Below, one piece after another: positions 28,503-42,100 of a stretch of 64,000 nucleotides of DNA. The translations under genes and the position numbers were made by a program. Positions within the stretch are counted from its first letter, which is position 1; every line of letters begins with the position of its first letter. The stretch lies in assembly GCA_943846735.1 (NCBI GenBank), contig OX044364.1, positions 62,001 through 126,000 on the forward strand, written 5' to 3'. The notes under the pieces were generated by a model. The model ran no database searches and had not been told where the DNA came from. It saw only the letters and a program-made list of their open reading frames with translations. Source of the stretch: CAJQLB01 sp905479065. Lineage in GTDB: Bacteria; Bacteroidota; Bacteroidia; Flavobacteriales; Flavobacteriaceae.

Positions 28503-28904
28503 ATGATAAATCGTGTAGAAAAGCTGAGTTTACTCTCAGAAATGATAGCGTTTGCCCGAATCGATAAAACATTAAAAGACATTGAATATAATTTTTTACT
28601 AGCTGTTGCCAAACAATTGGGAATCACTAGAGAAGATTTTGATTATTTACTTGACAATCCAGTTACCCACATTAATTTAAAATCACATAGCGAGCGCATT
28701 GTGCAATTTCATAGATTAGTGTTGTTAATGAATTTGGATAAACATATTTCTGACAAGGAATTGGTCAAGCTACATAATTTTGGTCTGCGTATGGGATTAA
28801 GTCATGAATCGATTAACAAAGTACTTGATTTGATGGAGAGTTTTCCAAACAAAATTATTCCACCAGACTTTTTGATAGATATTTTCAAAATTCAGTACAA
28901 CTAA
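28503..28904 (+). CDS. TerB-like helical protein
   Basis: 133 aa, all helical. The pattern (LLSEMIAFARIDKTLKDIEYNFL, then HISDKELVKLHNFGLRMGLS) is two repeats of a TerB/DjlA-N-like bundle, with acidic residues at the helix starts as in the metal-binding TerB fold. Its function outside tellurite clusters is unknown. It is convergent with uvrB, with 3 bp between the stops. Confidence 0.65.
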   Translation: MINRVEKLSLLSEMIAFARIDKTLKDIEYNFLLAVAKQLGITREDFDYLLDNPVTHINLKSHSERIVQFHRLVLLMNLDKHISDKELVKLHNFGLRMGLSHESINKVLDLMESFPNKIIPPDFLIDIFKIQYN

Positions 28905-28907
28905 GGG

Positions 28908-30911
28908 CTAAATTTTAAGTTCTGATAGCTTCGTTTGATAAATTTTAATTTCATCTCTTAATTTTGCTGCCACGATAAAGTCAAGTTCTTTTGCAGCTTG
29001 TTCCATCATTTTTCGTGTCTCTCTTATTTTTTTCTCTAGCTCAGGTTGAGAAAGGTACTCACTCTCAGGTTCTGCAGCCTTAGATACTTCTAATTCGTAG
29101 TAATAGGAGCTTACAGAATTCTTAGTTAATGTGTTATTTAGCCCTTTGTTTAAGGCTTTTGGAGTGATATTGTGTTCTGTGTTGTAGCTGATTTGTTTTT
29201 GACGTCTATATTCTGTCTCATCCATGGTAGTTTGCATACTTCTTGTAATTTTATCTGCATACATAATGGCTTTTCCATTTAGGTTTCTGGCAGCACGGCC
29301 AACTGTTTGCGTTAGTGATCTTGTTGAGCGAAGAAACCCTTCTTTATCAGCGTCAAGTATTGCTACCAATGATACTTCAGGTAAATCTAATCCCTCACGT
29401 AATAAGTTTACACCAACCAGAACATCAAATAGTCCTTTTCGTAAATCTTGCATGATTTCAACACGTTCGAGGGTGTCAACATCACTGTGTATATAACGAC
29501 AGCGGACATCAATTCTAGTTAAATATTTCGTCAATTCTTCGGCCATACGTTTTGTCAAGGTAGTTACTAGGGTACGCTCATCTTTTTCAACTCTTAACTG
29601 TATTTCTTCAATTAAATTATCAATTTGATTTAAGCTTGGTCTTACTTCAATAATGGGGTCTAATAAACCTGTTGGTCGAATTACCTGTTCCACATAAACA
29701 CCATCTGTTTTTTGTAGCTCATAATCTGCGGGGGTTGCACTGACATAGATGACCTGATTTTGAAGGGATTCAAATTCTTCAAATTTTAACGGTCTATTAT
29801 CCATAGCTGCTGGTAGTCTAAAACCGTAATCAACTAAATTTTCTTTTCTACTTCGATCGCCACCATACATGGCGTGAACTTGAGAAATAGTGACATGACT
29901 TTCATCAACAACCATTAAAAAATCATCAGGAAAATAATCTAACAGACAGAAAGGTCTTGTTCCTGGTTGACGACCATCTAAATAACGCGAATAATTTTCT
30001 ATGCCTGAACAATAACCGAGTTCCCGTATCATTTCTAAATCAAACTCTGTACGTTCTTTGAGGCGCTTGGCTTCGAGATGCTTTCCGATATCTTTAAAAT
30101 AATCATACTGCTTTACCAAATCATCTTGAATGAGTTTGATCGCATTTTGTAAAATGTCGGGTGACGTAACGAACATATTTGCTGGGTAAATTGTCAAGCG
30201 CTCGTAAGATTCAATTACTTGATTAGTCTGAATATTAAAGGATTCGATTTCTTCTATTTCATCACCAAAAAAATGGATGCGAAATGCATCATCCGCGTAA
30301 CTTGGAAAAATATCGACTGTGTCACCTTTAATTCTAAAATTTCCGTGATTGAAATCGGCCTCTGTTCTTGAATATAAACTTTGTACCAGTTGATGCAGCA
30401 ATTTCGTTCTTGAAATAATTTGATCTTGTTCTAAGGTGATGACATTTTTCTGAAATTCTACAGGATTTCCAATTCCATACAAACAGGAAACGGAGGCCAC
30501 AACCAAAACATCACGTCTCCCTGAGAGCAGTGACGAGGTGGTGCTTAAGCGCATTTTTTCAATTTCCTCATTGATGGAGAGATCTTTTTCGATGTAAACT
30601 CCTGAAACTGGGATGTAAGCTTCAGGTTGATAGTAATCATAATAGGACACGAAATATTCAACGGCATTTTCAGGAAAGAACTGCTTAAATTCTGAGTATA
30701 ACTGTGCTGCAAGTGTTTTATTGTGAGCTAATACCAAAGTGGGACGCTGTACTTCATTAATCACATTGGCCACTGTGAAAGTTTTCCCTGAACCCGTCAC
30801 ACCCAATAGTGTTTGATACTTTTCATTTTTAGTAATACCGTCTACGAGTTGTTTTATGGCTTGAGGTTGATCTCCTGTCGGATCAAATTCTGATGTGATG
30901 TTAAAATTCAT
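28908..30911 (-). CDS. uvrB: excinuclease ABC subunit B
   Basis: 667 aa, full length. Walker A GVTGSGKT at about 37-44, the DNA-clamping beta-hairpin YYDYYQPEAYIP at about 90-101, DEAD-type box as VVDESH (about 340), helicase motif VI QTVGRAARN and a C-terminal UVR motif (about 625-660) that contacts UvrC. Damage-recognition subunit of nucleotide excision repair: it receives lesions from UvrA and positions UvrC. It starts at the ATG 30909-30911; the T9SS adhesin genes lie upstream in minus sense only after an opposite-end gap of 18 bp, so co-transcription with them is possible. Confidence 0.98.
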   Translation of the reverse strand: MNFNITSEFDPTGDQPQAIKQLVDGITKNEKYQTLLGVTGSGKTFTVANVINEVQRPTLVLAHNKTLAAQLYSEFKQFFPENAVEYFVSYYDYYQPEAYIPVSGVYIEKDLSINEEIEKMRLSTTSSLLSGRRDVLVVASVSCLYGIGNPVEFQKNVITLEQDQIISRTKLLHQLVQSLYSRTEADFNHGNFRIKGDTVDIFPSYADDAFRIHFFGDEIEEIESFNIQTNQVIESYERLTIYPANMFVTSPDILQNAIKLIQDDLVKQYDYFKDIGKHLEAKRLKERTEFDLEMIRELGYCSGIENYSRYLDGRQPGTRPFCLLDYFPDDFLMVVDESHVTISQVHAMYGGDRSRKENLVDYGFRLPAAMDNRPLKFEEFESLQNQVIYVSATPADYELQKTDGVYVEQVIRPTGLLDPIIEVRPSLNQIDNLIEEIQLRVEKDERTLVTTLTKRMAEELTKYLTRIDVRCRYIHSDVDTLERVEIMQDLRKGLFDVLVGVNLLREGLDLPEVSLVAILDADKEGFLRSTRSLTQTVGRAARNLNGKAIMYADKITRSMQTTMDETEYRRQKQISYNTEHNITPKALNKGLNNTLTKNSVSSYYYELEVSKAAEPESEYLSQPELEKKIRETRKMMEQAAKELDFIVAAKLRDEIKIYQTKLSELKI

Positions 30912-30929
30912 AATGTAAAATTACGGTAT

Positions 30930-33900
30930 TTAGCGCTTTAATGTGAAATGTCCCTTAACAACTCTTCCGTCTTGTAAAAATAAGCTAAACCAATAATCAT
31001 TTGTGATGAGAGCTTGGCCATTGTAGGTGCCATCCCAACCATTATTAAGTGGATCTAACTGCTTTATCAATTTCCCCTGACGATCAAAAATATAAATGAT
31101 ACTCTCGGGCTGAAAATCTGATCGAAGTCCTTTTATTTGCCAATAATCATTGTAACCGTCGTTATTCGGAGTGAAAAATTTGGGATACCCAATAACTGAA
31201 ACCTCTACAGAAGTGGTGCCACAACCTCTTTTATCCCTTACGAAAATAGTATGAATACCAGCCGAGACATTTGAAAAAGTTGTGTCACCTTGAAAAGGAC
31301 CAAACTCATTATCTAAACTAAATTCATAATCTCCAAAACCTAAATTATTATTACTTGCATTGATTTCGATGGTATTGTTGTCCGACAAATCTTTAATGAC
31401 AATATCATCTAAAGTAATGGTTGCAATCTCTGAGGCATCAACGAAAACTGATTTAGTAGTACTGCAATTACTACCTGTGGTGGTCGTTAAGGTAACGCTG
31501 TAAGTTCCCGGTGTTGATACCTCTAGGGTATTGTTGCTTGATACAATAGCGCCATCTTCATAACGCCATTGATATTCATAAATGGCAAAAACGTCAGCCT
31601 CAACAGGATCTAAAACAACGGTAAATGTTGGATCTGATGAACAAACAAGTTCGTTAGGCTCTATTGAAAAATCAGGCAACGGGTTAACAACTAAATCAAT
31701 GGTTGTGCTCGCCATACAAGTAGGGTTGATAGGATTTACAACTTGAACATTAATGGTTTGATTTTGAGAAATCAATGGGTCTGGAAGTGTGCTACTATTT
31801 TCAATTAAATTTCCAGTCTCATCGATATAATCAAAATAAATATCCATGTTTGTTTGGGTGCCTAGAATGGTGTTTTTAAACGTTGCTGTACCAAAAGGAA
31901 AAATACCATCATCGTTAGGATCTCCATTTTCACCATCACAAATACTTTGAGGTAGAACCACATCCGCAATGATAGGCTGATCATCAACAATAAATTCGAT
32001 ACTTGTTTCATCTTCACAGGCGCCATCTGGATCTTGTGTCGAATTGTTTGTAACAATGACCTCAATAATTTGAGATTCTGTAAAGAATGGATTTGGAAGG
32101 TTATTGGATGATATCAACATGCCCGTGATGTCTTGATACTTATATGTGATACTTACTTCGGTCAACGATTGACTACCTAAAATGATGTCATCTATTTGAG
32201 ATGTGTCAAAAGGATAAGCTGTGACATTATCATTTGTATCGCTATCACATTGACGATCAATAATTACAGGATTGGCTACTGGCAATGTTTCAACAACAAG
32301 TAAGTCGTTCAATGCCTTCAACCCCAAACAACTATTTCCTAAGGTGCTTTTAACACGTACCCAGAGACTTTGTATGTCCGGGGATGCGGTATTTTGGTGT
32401 GTAGCAATATCAATTATTTGATTATTTTCTAATGCTGCATCTGATAGAGATTCATAAAAATCAACACTTACGGGGACAGTTGGGAAAATATTATTTTTAA
32501 TGACATTATAAATATCGGTTAAGTTGAATGTAGCGATACCATCTCTCAAATCAAAACCATCATCACATTCAAATAGTGGAGTAGGGTTATACAAATCTAA
32601 GGCGACACTTGAGGGATTAACCTCTAAAATTAAAGGAACAACTCGAAAGCATCCATTAAGGTTTTGTACTCTAATCCAAATAGTTTCGTTCGAAAAGCCC
32701 AAATCGTTTGTATAGTTGTCAGAATTTGTAATCGCAGCACTGTTACTCTGAGCTTCTGCTAAAGTTTCAAAGTAAGTAAACTCGATATTGTCAGAAATAT
32801 AATTTGGGTAAATCTCTTGTTTAATAGAGGCAAGGGTTAAATTAAAAGACGCTTGACCATCATTTGAGGCATCATCACATTGTGAGTATATACTAGGATT
32901 AAAGACTTCAGGTAATTCAAAAACTTCAATCTGAAAACTAACATCTTTAAAACAATCCGGGAAGAGTTTGTTGGTAACTCGTACATAAATTGTTTGAATG
33001 CGCGTGGTATTTGTAAATGTCTCAGGATTTATAATTTCACTTAAATAAGAGGCATCTGAAAAATAACGCAATGAAAAATCAAGATTGGACTGTCCATTTA
33101 AAATTTCGTTCGCTTTAATCGTCAAATCTATGTTAACCAAACCATCAACATCACTCCCAATTAATGTGTTGTCACAAGTTGTTAAGTTACTCGTATTTTC
33201 CAACGGAAAAGGACTGTCGTAAACTTCAATATTAAAGCTTGAAATATCATAGCATTGATCGTTCAAGTCATTTTCTACTCGGGCATAAATGATTGAATTG
33301 CCACTGTCAAATGGACTGTTGATAGGCAATTCATTTAATTCAGCATCTGAAAATGTTCTGTGATAAGTCACTGTCATGCCCGATGTTGTATTGATCGTAT
33401 TCGTTTGTGATGTTAAATTAAAAGGCATCGTGCCATCGTTGTCATCATCACAAAGACGCATCGTGGGGGCCATATTTGCAATGGGTAATTGGGTGACAAT
33501 TAATGTTATTTCATCTGAGTAAAGACCACAACTATTGCCAGTTTTGTCAAGCTTTACTCGAAATTGCCAACCATTAAAACTTATTGGTGATGCTGTAATT
33601 GTCAATTCATTAGTGTTGGACCCCGAATACTGAGAATCATCGATTAAAGAGGTCCAATTAAGACCATCATCACTGTACTCCCATTGATAAAATTCGGCTT
33701 CATTTGAAACAACAACAATACTCGTAGTGGATAATTCACAAACCATGGTGTCTGCGGGCTGTGTCTCGATGTTTATAACGGCGGTAGTTAAATAATCAGT
33801 ATTTGGGATGGTATATCCATCAGAACTCGACAAAACAACACCAAAATCATTAATTGATACAGGACTATTACCTAACAAGCCGTCACTATCATCATCTGAA

Positions 33901-36630
33901 AAACCAGCCTCTATAACGTCAGTACAAGCATCTCCGTCACTATCCAAGTCGAGGTAGTTAAAGTTATTGTCAGAATCAAAATCACCTAATACATATCCCA
34001 AAATTCCACTTTCTGGTGCAGTTTCTGCAGTATCTGCCCAACCGTTTAGACCGTAATCAGGGCCATCTTCTATTCCATCTAGGTTCGTGTCTGATAATAA
34101 CCCAAGCACCTCAGTTTCTATTAAATCAAAAATGCCATCATTGTCACTATCGAGATCTTTGTAATCTGAAATACCATCCATGTCTGTATCAATTGGAATG
34201 GCTGAAATATCGAAAACGTCATCAAGACCATCGCTATCAGTATCTGTGCCTAAGGGGATAAGATAGTTGTTGCCAAGAGATTCAATAATATCAGGGATAC
34301 CGTCATTATCGCTGTCTAAATCATAGGCGTCTTCAATACCATCTGAATCGGTGTCTCGAGTAAAACATGTTAATGATACTTGTGCTTGATAATTTGATGT
34401 GTCTGTTACATTATCCAAATTATGGCGAATTGTAACACCACTAACATTGCTGCCAACAAACGTATACGGTGTGCTACCTAATGGCGATGGGTTTATTGTA
34501 AATCTAATTTCAGATCCTGAAATTGAAGTGACTCCTGACTCAAAAATACCGTCAAAATTAGTGTCTATTAATAATCGATCGTCGAGATCTTGTAAAGTGA
34601 TGTTTTTATCAATAGGCGCAATTTTTACTGTAAAGAACTCCCCATCAACGATGGTATGAACATAATCAGTTTTTTCAGAAAGTTTAATATTTACAGTCTC
34701 AGAGAAAGATAAGGTATAGTTGGTTTCTCCGATGGTGGTTGGGTCAATAGTGCTGTTTATTTGACCCAATGCGTCTCCTGTAAATAGGGAACTTGTATTT
34801 TGGGATAGGTTACTACTCACTATACTTGAGTTTGTAGAACTGTCCTCAAAAATAAGCTGTGGTTGATTGGTGTTTGAAATATTGACAACAACATTGCCTA
34901 AAGATTCTTCACAGTTAAGTATGCCATCATTATCGTTATCAATATCAACATTATCAATAATACCATCATTATCACTATCATCAGGACATATACTTATTGG
35001 TATTTCATCAGATTCTAGGGTAAGCCCTGAACAAGTTACAATACCAATGAGTTTGTAAGTGCCTGGGATGGCTGGAGTGAAATTTGGTGAATTGATATTA
35101 AGGCTTACAAATCCTGAGGTTCCGTCGTCAAAAAACCAATCAAATTCATCAAAATTATCCGAATTAGCAGCAGATAAAATGATATTTGGTATGCAATTTC
35201 CTAGCGTTTCGAAGTCTAATGTGAAATTAATTTCTGGGGCCGAAGGAAATCCAGAATAAAAGCCACCGGAGGTCGCAGACTCCATTGAAATTAAAATATG
35301 CGAGGTATAATTCGTTCGTGCTTGTAACACTAACATCGTCAGAGAATCCTGTTACTTTGTACGTCTCATAGTCGGAATTACCGGTCACTAAGTTAGGACC
35401 CTGAACCGTAATGCCAGGGGGCTGATTAGTGATGTCCAAGTCATTAATAAACACGTCGGCATCTTTATTGGCGACAATCGTGATTCCTCCCGTAAAATTG
35501 GTGTTTCCAATTTCACCAATATTAGGGATGAGGTCAACACCGCCTCTGTTTTCACAGCTTAAAGGGGGTACGAAAAAGAGGCCTTGATTGGCCTCGCTCT
35601 GTGAGCCACCAATTCCTTGATAGGCAAAAACATCTTTTGAAGTATTGACATAAAGATTGTCATTTTGAAAAAAGTCACCTTCGATAATGTGATATTCACC
35701 TGCTTGGATAGGTATCTTGTAGTAAACCACTAGCATAAACCTCTGTGTTATTTTCGTGAGCAACAATGAGCACATTTTCAAAAGAGTTTTCCCCAGCACC
35801 TTTTACAAAAATATACTCATTCCCGATTTTAGAGATGTCGGCGATTTGGTCAATACCGTAAGTCTCTTCCACTACCAGTTCCAAAACTTCCATTTGCAGA
35901 GCCAGAATTCACGACAATTGGTTTATCTGATGAAATGAGTGTTCCGATGAGGCCATTTCTATTGTTATCTGCTTGATCTGGTCGAACCGCGACGGTATAA
36001 CTTTGGCCTTTATTTAGTTGAATATTATTGATTGGGAATTGTCCTGAATAATTTTGTATCACTAGACCGCTGGTCGTATTGTTGTTCAAATTTACAGTTG
36101 TGTTGTCCTCAGTTGCTAATAGGGAGAAAAAGTTTAAATAATTACCGATGGGTGGTGGTAAATTTGGAGCTCTGACTGTCGTAAGTTCCAACCCTAAAAG
36201 TCTGTCCAAGTGCATTTTCTCCTTTACTCACCAAAGCTCCTGCTTGTTGACCAGAGCCCGCATTTAAGCGAACAGAGACATAAATGACATCATCTGCCTC
36301 AATGATAAAACCTTTGTTTGATGTGACCTGACTAGTTGTTTCAGGGTCTTGAACAAATGAGGAATAACCGCTTGTACTGATAGTGTGTCGATAAGGGTTT
36401 GAATTGGACACAACGAGATCATTAATGACAGACACTCCCAATTGATTTATTGTAAAATTTACATCGTTGTTGTTGGGTGTAGAGATGTAGATATATTGAT
36501 CTTGTGGATCAGCGTTTGGCAGTCCACTCGAAATAGGTGGTATATAGTGTGTTTTACTTAATTGTCCATGCATCACAAGAACAATCAAGTTCATAACAAT
36601 AAGAAAGCTTATTTTTTTGTTGTTGAACAA
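30930..36630 (-). pseudogene. giant T9SS type B adhesin with IgGFc-binding-like N-domain, four frameshifts
   Basis: Repaired length about 1,900 aa. The N-terminus (start TTG at 36628-36630) has a signal peptide ending VLVMHGQ and then an IgGFc_binding-like domain (KTHYIPPI, YIYISTP). Next come calcium-binding thrombospondin-3-type repeats (DSDNDGIIDNVDIDNDNDG and similar, about 34,000-34,960), then about eight 85-90 aa repeats of the form C-D-x(3-4)-DG ... NP-x-IYVRV ... C-F. The C-terminus (GYPKFFTPNNDGYNDYW ... GHFTLKR) is the type B sorting domain for export and anchoring by T9SS. The frame breaks near 36187, 35860, 35724 and 35280, each needing one base removed. It could be intact in the organism. 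Confidence 0.75.
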
Positions 36631-36717
36631 GAGCTGTCTATTTTATAATTAAATTACAGAAACAAGATACTGAGTTTATCAATAATATGTTTATTTAGAT
36701 CAAAATAGTTATCGCAT

Positions 36718-39043
36718 TTATCGTTTGAGACTAAAATAACCAGTATAGACTTGACCATTAATTAATGTTGCAGTGAACCAATAATCGGAGGACGGTAATT
36801 TTCGGCCTTTAAAGGTGCCATCCCAACCAGGAGTATAATTAGTTAACGATGCGACTAATTTTCCTTCTTTACTGAAAATATTTATTTCAATACCCTCTTG
36901 AAAAATAGTATTTACGCCTAGTGCATGCCATGTGTCATGATACCCATCATTATTTGGAGTTAAAAACTTTGGGAATCCCAGCACTGAAATTAATTTACTC
37001 GCAGTAGTGCAATCATTGATGTCTCTAACATAAATAGTATGAAAGCCGGCCTTAACATTCGTGAACAATGGGCTCATTTGATAGGGCCCCTCGGGATTAT
37101 CAAGTGAATATTGATAATTCCCAGACCCTGTGGCATCAACTGATACTGTATTGTTAATTGTTGAAGCTGCAATCAGAAACACCATTTATAACCGCTGTTT
37201 CGGATGCTGAGATTGTAAATGATCTTGAACTGGAACAACCGTTGGGATCTGTTACCGTTACAGAATAAGTGCCAATTTCATTGATGTCAATGAATGACGT
37301 GTTTTCACCAGTATTCCATAAATAATAGTAATTATTGGGTAAATCATTGAGCACACCTCCGTAAAGCCTGATGGTTTGTGGATACGTGTTTAAACAATAA
37401 AAAATAGGGTTATCAGGAGTAATATTGGGCTCTAAAACAGGTGTGTACAACACGTGTAGATTAATCGATGAGATGGCATAACATTGGTTGTTACTTTCAA
37501 TTTTAACGTAAATAGTTTGCTCGTTTATTACTGTATTTTCGAAAATAGGGCCAATCGCGTTAGATTCCGCATAAACATCCTGTAAGGATTCATAAAAGGT
37601 GACGATGGCATCACTGGGTAACATGGATTGAAATGTATCTGTGATATCTTGTGTTACAAACTCAGTAAAACCGTCAACTTGCTCGTCATCACATTGCTTG
37701 AAAGAAGCAATATTGATAACTGCTGTTGAAATTAATAATTGTACCTCTGCGATAGATAAACAATTATTGTCATTTGTAATGCGAGCAAAAATAATTTGAT
37801 CTTCCACAGTGTTTTGAAAGCTGTCAGAGTTTGTGACGGGATTAATGTTCAACTCTGCATCTAACAAGGTTAAAAAAAAGTTGTCAAGTGTTAGATTACT
37901 GTCTCCATTCACAATGTTTGGAATGGCGTCGTTTAGGTTAAACTCTGTAATGCCATCCATATCAAAATCACATTCTTTTAAAACGGTATTTACAACGGTT
38001 GGATTGCTCGAATAGTCAACAAGGATTCTGCCAGAGGATTGACAATTATTTTCTAAGGTAACCTCAACTTCATATATTCCGGCTTCATTAATCGTGTAGC
38101 TCGCATTCGTTTCCCCGGGTATTTCTAAACCATTTCTAAACCATTGGTAGGCAGTCAATCCAGGTTCAAAAGCATTTAATTCGAGACTGTCACCTTCACA
38201 AAGTGCATTTCCTTGTGTCAGCAATCTGTCATCGCCTAAATTTGTAAATAATTTAAAACTTCCAGCTTCTAAAAAAACAGCAGAATCATACCTGTAATTT
38301 TGTTCATCAGCGATGACTAGTTTTACCTGATAAGTTTCATTGGGAATAATCGTTGTTGTAGCTTCTAAAACAGCAGTTTGACCATTGAAATTTATAGGAG
38401 CAGCATTATCATTCCAACTACCAAAGTATGCAGGATTTTGTGCAGAACAACTTCCAGGAATACCCGGATGTACGGTGGTTACCTTAACAGGTGTTGTGGT
38501 TGATGGTATTAATGCAATATTTGTATAGGTTGATGCTGAGACGGGTTTTATTAAAAACCCAAATAAGTCTGAATATTGACAGGTTGAACTATTTCCTTCT
38601 TGATATTCCTCTGAGGCAAAGATATATCTAAAACTTACTTGGTCTGCAATAGCCGTGAATTCGAATTCTAAAACAGTGGCATTGAGTGTATTTGTCTCAT
38701 TTAAGGCTGTTTCTAAATCAGAATCACCTTGCCAATTTGCAGCATCATCGTCGCTTAATGTATTGTTTGGGCCATTTACATTTTCTAAACGACCAGTGCT
38801 TAAAACGATACCACTTTGAAATGGGAAATTTGAGCCATTGGCGTCAAAGTAACCAAAGCTCTCGTCTGTGCCATTGAAATCACCGCCCGAAACATTGGTA
38901 ACCACAATGTTTTCAATACAATTACTATCAATTAAAATGTCTTCAATTAATTCTTGTGCTGTATAGATATTACTACTCGTTTGCACATTTTGTCCAAATG
39001 AAATATGAGAAAAGATCAACAGTAAAATCAAATAGCGATTCAT
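36718..39043 (-). CDS. T9SS type B adhesin with choice-of-anchor L domain, one frameshift
   Basis: The start is the ATG at 39041-39043 (MNRYLILLLIFSHISFGQ, signal peptide). Residues about 20-270 are a choice-of-anchor L domain (VLEFEFTAIADQVSFRYIFASEEY). One Ig-like segment follows (LCEGDSLELNAFEPGLTAYQW), then two CDD-type repeats and a sorting domain (GFPKFLTPNNDGYHDTWHALG ... GYFSLKR). The frame breaks near 37175; removing one base joins NGVS to AASTINN. The repaired protein has about 775 aa. It is exported across the outer membrane and probably bound to the surface; partner or substrate unknown. Confidence 0.8.
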
Positions 39044-39115
39044 CTTGTGCAATTGAAATGCAAAGATAATTCAGTTTTTGAGTTTGATAACTATTGAAAT
39101 GTTAAAGATTATTTT

Positions 39116-42100
39116 TTAACGTCGTAATGCGAAATGACCTTTTACTTGAAAAGTTTTGTCATTTTTCACTACATCTGCAACAAACCAATAATCATTTGAA
39201 GGCATTTTTCTGCCGTTGTACGTACCATCCCATCCTTCTGAATTAGAGGTTAAGTAAGTCATTCTTTTTCCATAACGATCAAAAATGGATATGGTGGTTC
39301 CAGCAAGGGTCTTGACCCCTGATATATGCCAAGTATCAAAATAACCATCGGAATTAGGAGTCATAAATTTGGGTGCATCAATAACAACAACCTCATGTGT
39401 TGTGGCATCACAACCATTTAAATCGATGACTGTAATTGTATGATAACCAAGACCTCACATTGTGAAATATATTTGACTCTTGTGGTTCTTCGTTATCAAT
39501 TTGGTATAAATAGTTACCAATACCACTAATTGTAATAGTAACATTGTTAGGGTCTGAAAAATCAATAGTTTCAGTAAATTCTATTATTGCTGATTCTGAT
39601 TCTGTGACATTAAATTGTGTTGTTGTTTCACAACCAAACGCCGATGTCACTGTCACTGAATAGGTTCCGACTGTATCGATTTCAATTTCTGAATCAGTGC
39701 CCCCAGTGCTCCACAAATAGGTGTCACCAGACACAATATCTCCTGCAAAAACCGTGAGCGGCATGTTATTTAAGCACATTACTTGGTCAGGTATTTCAAC
39801 TATAGGTTTACGTTGTATAATCGTTTGAAATAATGTTGTATTAAAACATCCCGTAGTGTTGTTTTCAACACGAGCATAAATAATTTGCCAATTAACGGCA
39901 TTGTAATTTAAATCTGTGATTTCATGAGTATTATCTATGGCATCAATGTCAGTCTCAAAATACGATACGGTATACTCAGATGGATTTTGTCGTCCTAAAA
40001 TAATGGATGTTTGTTGTGACAAATCAAAAACTAACTCAAAATCATTATTGTCATCACAAGCTTCTAAATTAGGAGGAGAAACCGCCATGGGAATAGGATT
40101 GATAATAAGTTCAAATGAGCTTACTGAAAAACAATTTGTCTCTGTAAATTTTACACGAACATAAATTGTTGTTGCGTTTGATGTATAAGTGAATATATCA
40201 TCTAATGGGTCATGGTAATATTCGGCATCATCATAAGATAAATGGTACGATATATTCTGTCCTACAGGATCATTTACTAACAGTGCTGTTACATCACTTA
40301 AGTCGAAGCTAGTGCTCGGGTTATCGCATATGGCAATAGGGTCAATTGAATTAATAACTGGAGGTAAGTTGACGATTAAGTCTAACGGAACTACTACAGA
40401 GCAAAGTGAAATGGTACTGGTAATTTCAATATAAATAGTCTGTGGATTTGTAACATTTTCATAATTTGAAGGAGAATCGATAGGATTACTTTGAGACTCC
40501 AAATCGTTTTCATTGGCATAGTAGTCAATAGTAAGATTATCATCTCTGCCATTAAGAATTTCAAATTCTGAAACGGTCAAGTCAAATACTTGTGACCCGT
40601 CATTATCGGAATCACATTGTATCATGGTTGATGGTAAATTGACAATGGGCGCTTGAATGACGTTAAGACCAAATTCTGCAATGCCATGGCAAAAAGTACC
40701 ATTCTCAATTCTAGCATAGATTTGTTGTGGGTTTTCAATATTGTTGTACGCTAGCGAAAGGGGACTAGTGGCGGTGTCAGCATTTTCAAAAGAAGTGTAA
40801 AAAGTAATTGATAAGTTGTCATCAATGCCTGCTGACATTTCATCAATTTTTTCTTGAAAGTCAAATAGTTCAGTGCCGTCATTTGAAATATCGTCACAAA
40901 CAATCATGTTTGTTGGTGGATTAAATAAAGGAATGGAACCAACCCGTAAGATTAAAAGATGAAATTCCAAAGCAGTCTTGGTCAGAATTATTTTCAACTC
41001 TAGCATAAATTGTTTGAGGATTGCTTACATTGGTGTAAGTGTTGTATTTATCAATTTTATTCAAGCGATTAGTAGCATCATCTTCCGTTTGGAAATACAA
41101 TACTTTTTTACCCGTCTGCCCATTTAAAATTTCAGAATCTTTGGTTTTAAACAAAAATTCTGCTGTTTGATTATCATCTATTTCACAATTTTCATAGTCA
41201 CTTATCTCAATAAACTCGGGTAGTGTATTCACTATGATTTTTTGTTTAACGATGGTGTAACAACCTGTTATATCACTTTCTACTCTAATATGAACAGTTC
41301 CTCTGTTGTGAGCATCATAGCTCAGATGGTTCAGATGTTATATGGTAATGAGTATTATTTGCGAAAGCAATTCCCCATGGACCAGTAGTGAAAACTTATG
41401 GTCACATTACTCGTATCTGAAATAAATCCTGGTATTAAAGAATCTAAATTGACAATTGAGAAGCCATCTTGATCATCATCACATATAACGATATCGTCCA
41501 ATTGGTGTGTAATTACCGTTGGCGCAGGAATGATATTTATCGTGATTGGCATGACATCAAAACAAGTCGCTGGACCATCGATAGTAGCTCGTACATAAAG
41601 TGTTTGAGGATTGCTTGTATTAGTCCATCCATTTGACAGAGGATACGCATTATTGAGAGCATTGGCCTCTGAAATAAAATATTTCAAACTGACATCTACA
41701 TTTGCAGAGATGTCGTCATTTATTGAAGTAAAGTCAATGGCTGTGAAACCATCATCGTTGGTATCACAGTAATCTATGGGATCTACTGGTGATAAAATAA
41801 CAGGAGGACTGATAATTAATTTTATTGTGGTCTTGTAAATGCATTCTGGAGTTTCAACTTTTACAAAAATAGTTTGAGGACTTGAGCTCACTTCATACAA
41901 GCCAGTAAGTTGATTTGTATTTGCATTCATGTCAAATTCATTTTCAAAAAATGACACAGTAGCATCATCAAGATGTGTTACAACATTGTTTCCAATGGCA
42001 GTTAAGTTAAAATTTTCAATACCATCACCACTGATATCATCACACTCATAAACATCATTGTAAATACCGTGTGATTTTAAAAAATTAACGTATAATGTAA

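Noticed and set aside
6386..41380. Widespread programmed +1 frameshifting
   Set aside because: The sites share no slippery motif and occur in unrelated genes; insertion error is simpler. Only the UUU UAA A site is kept as a possibility.
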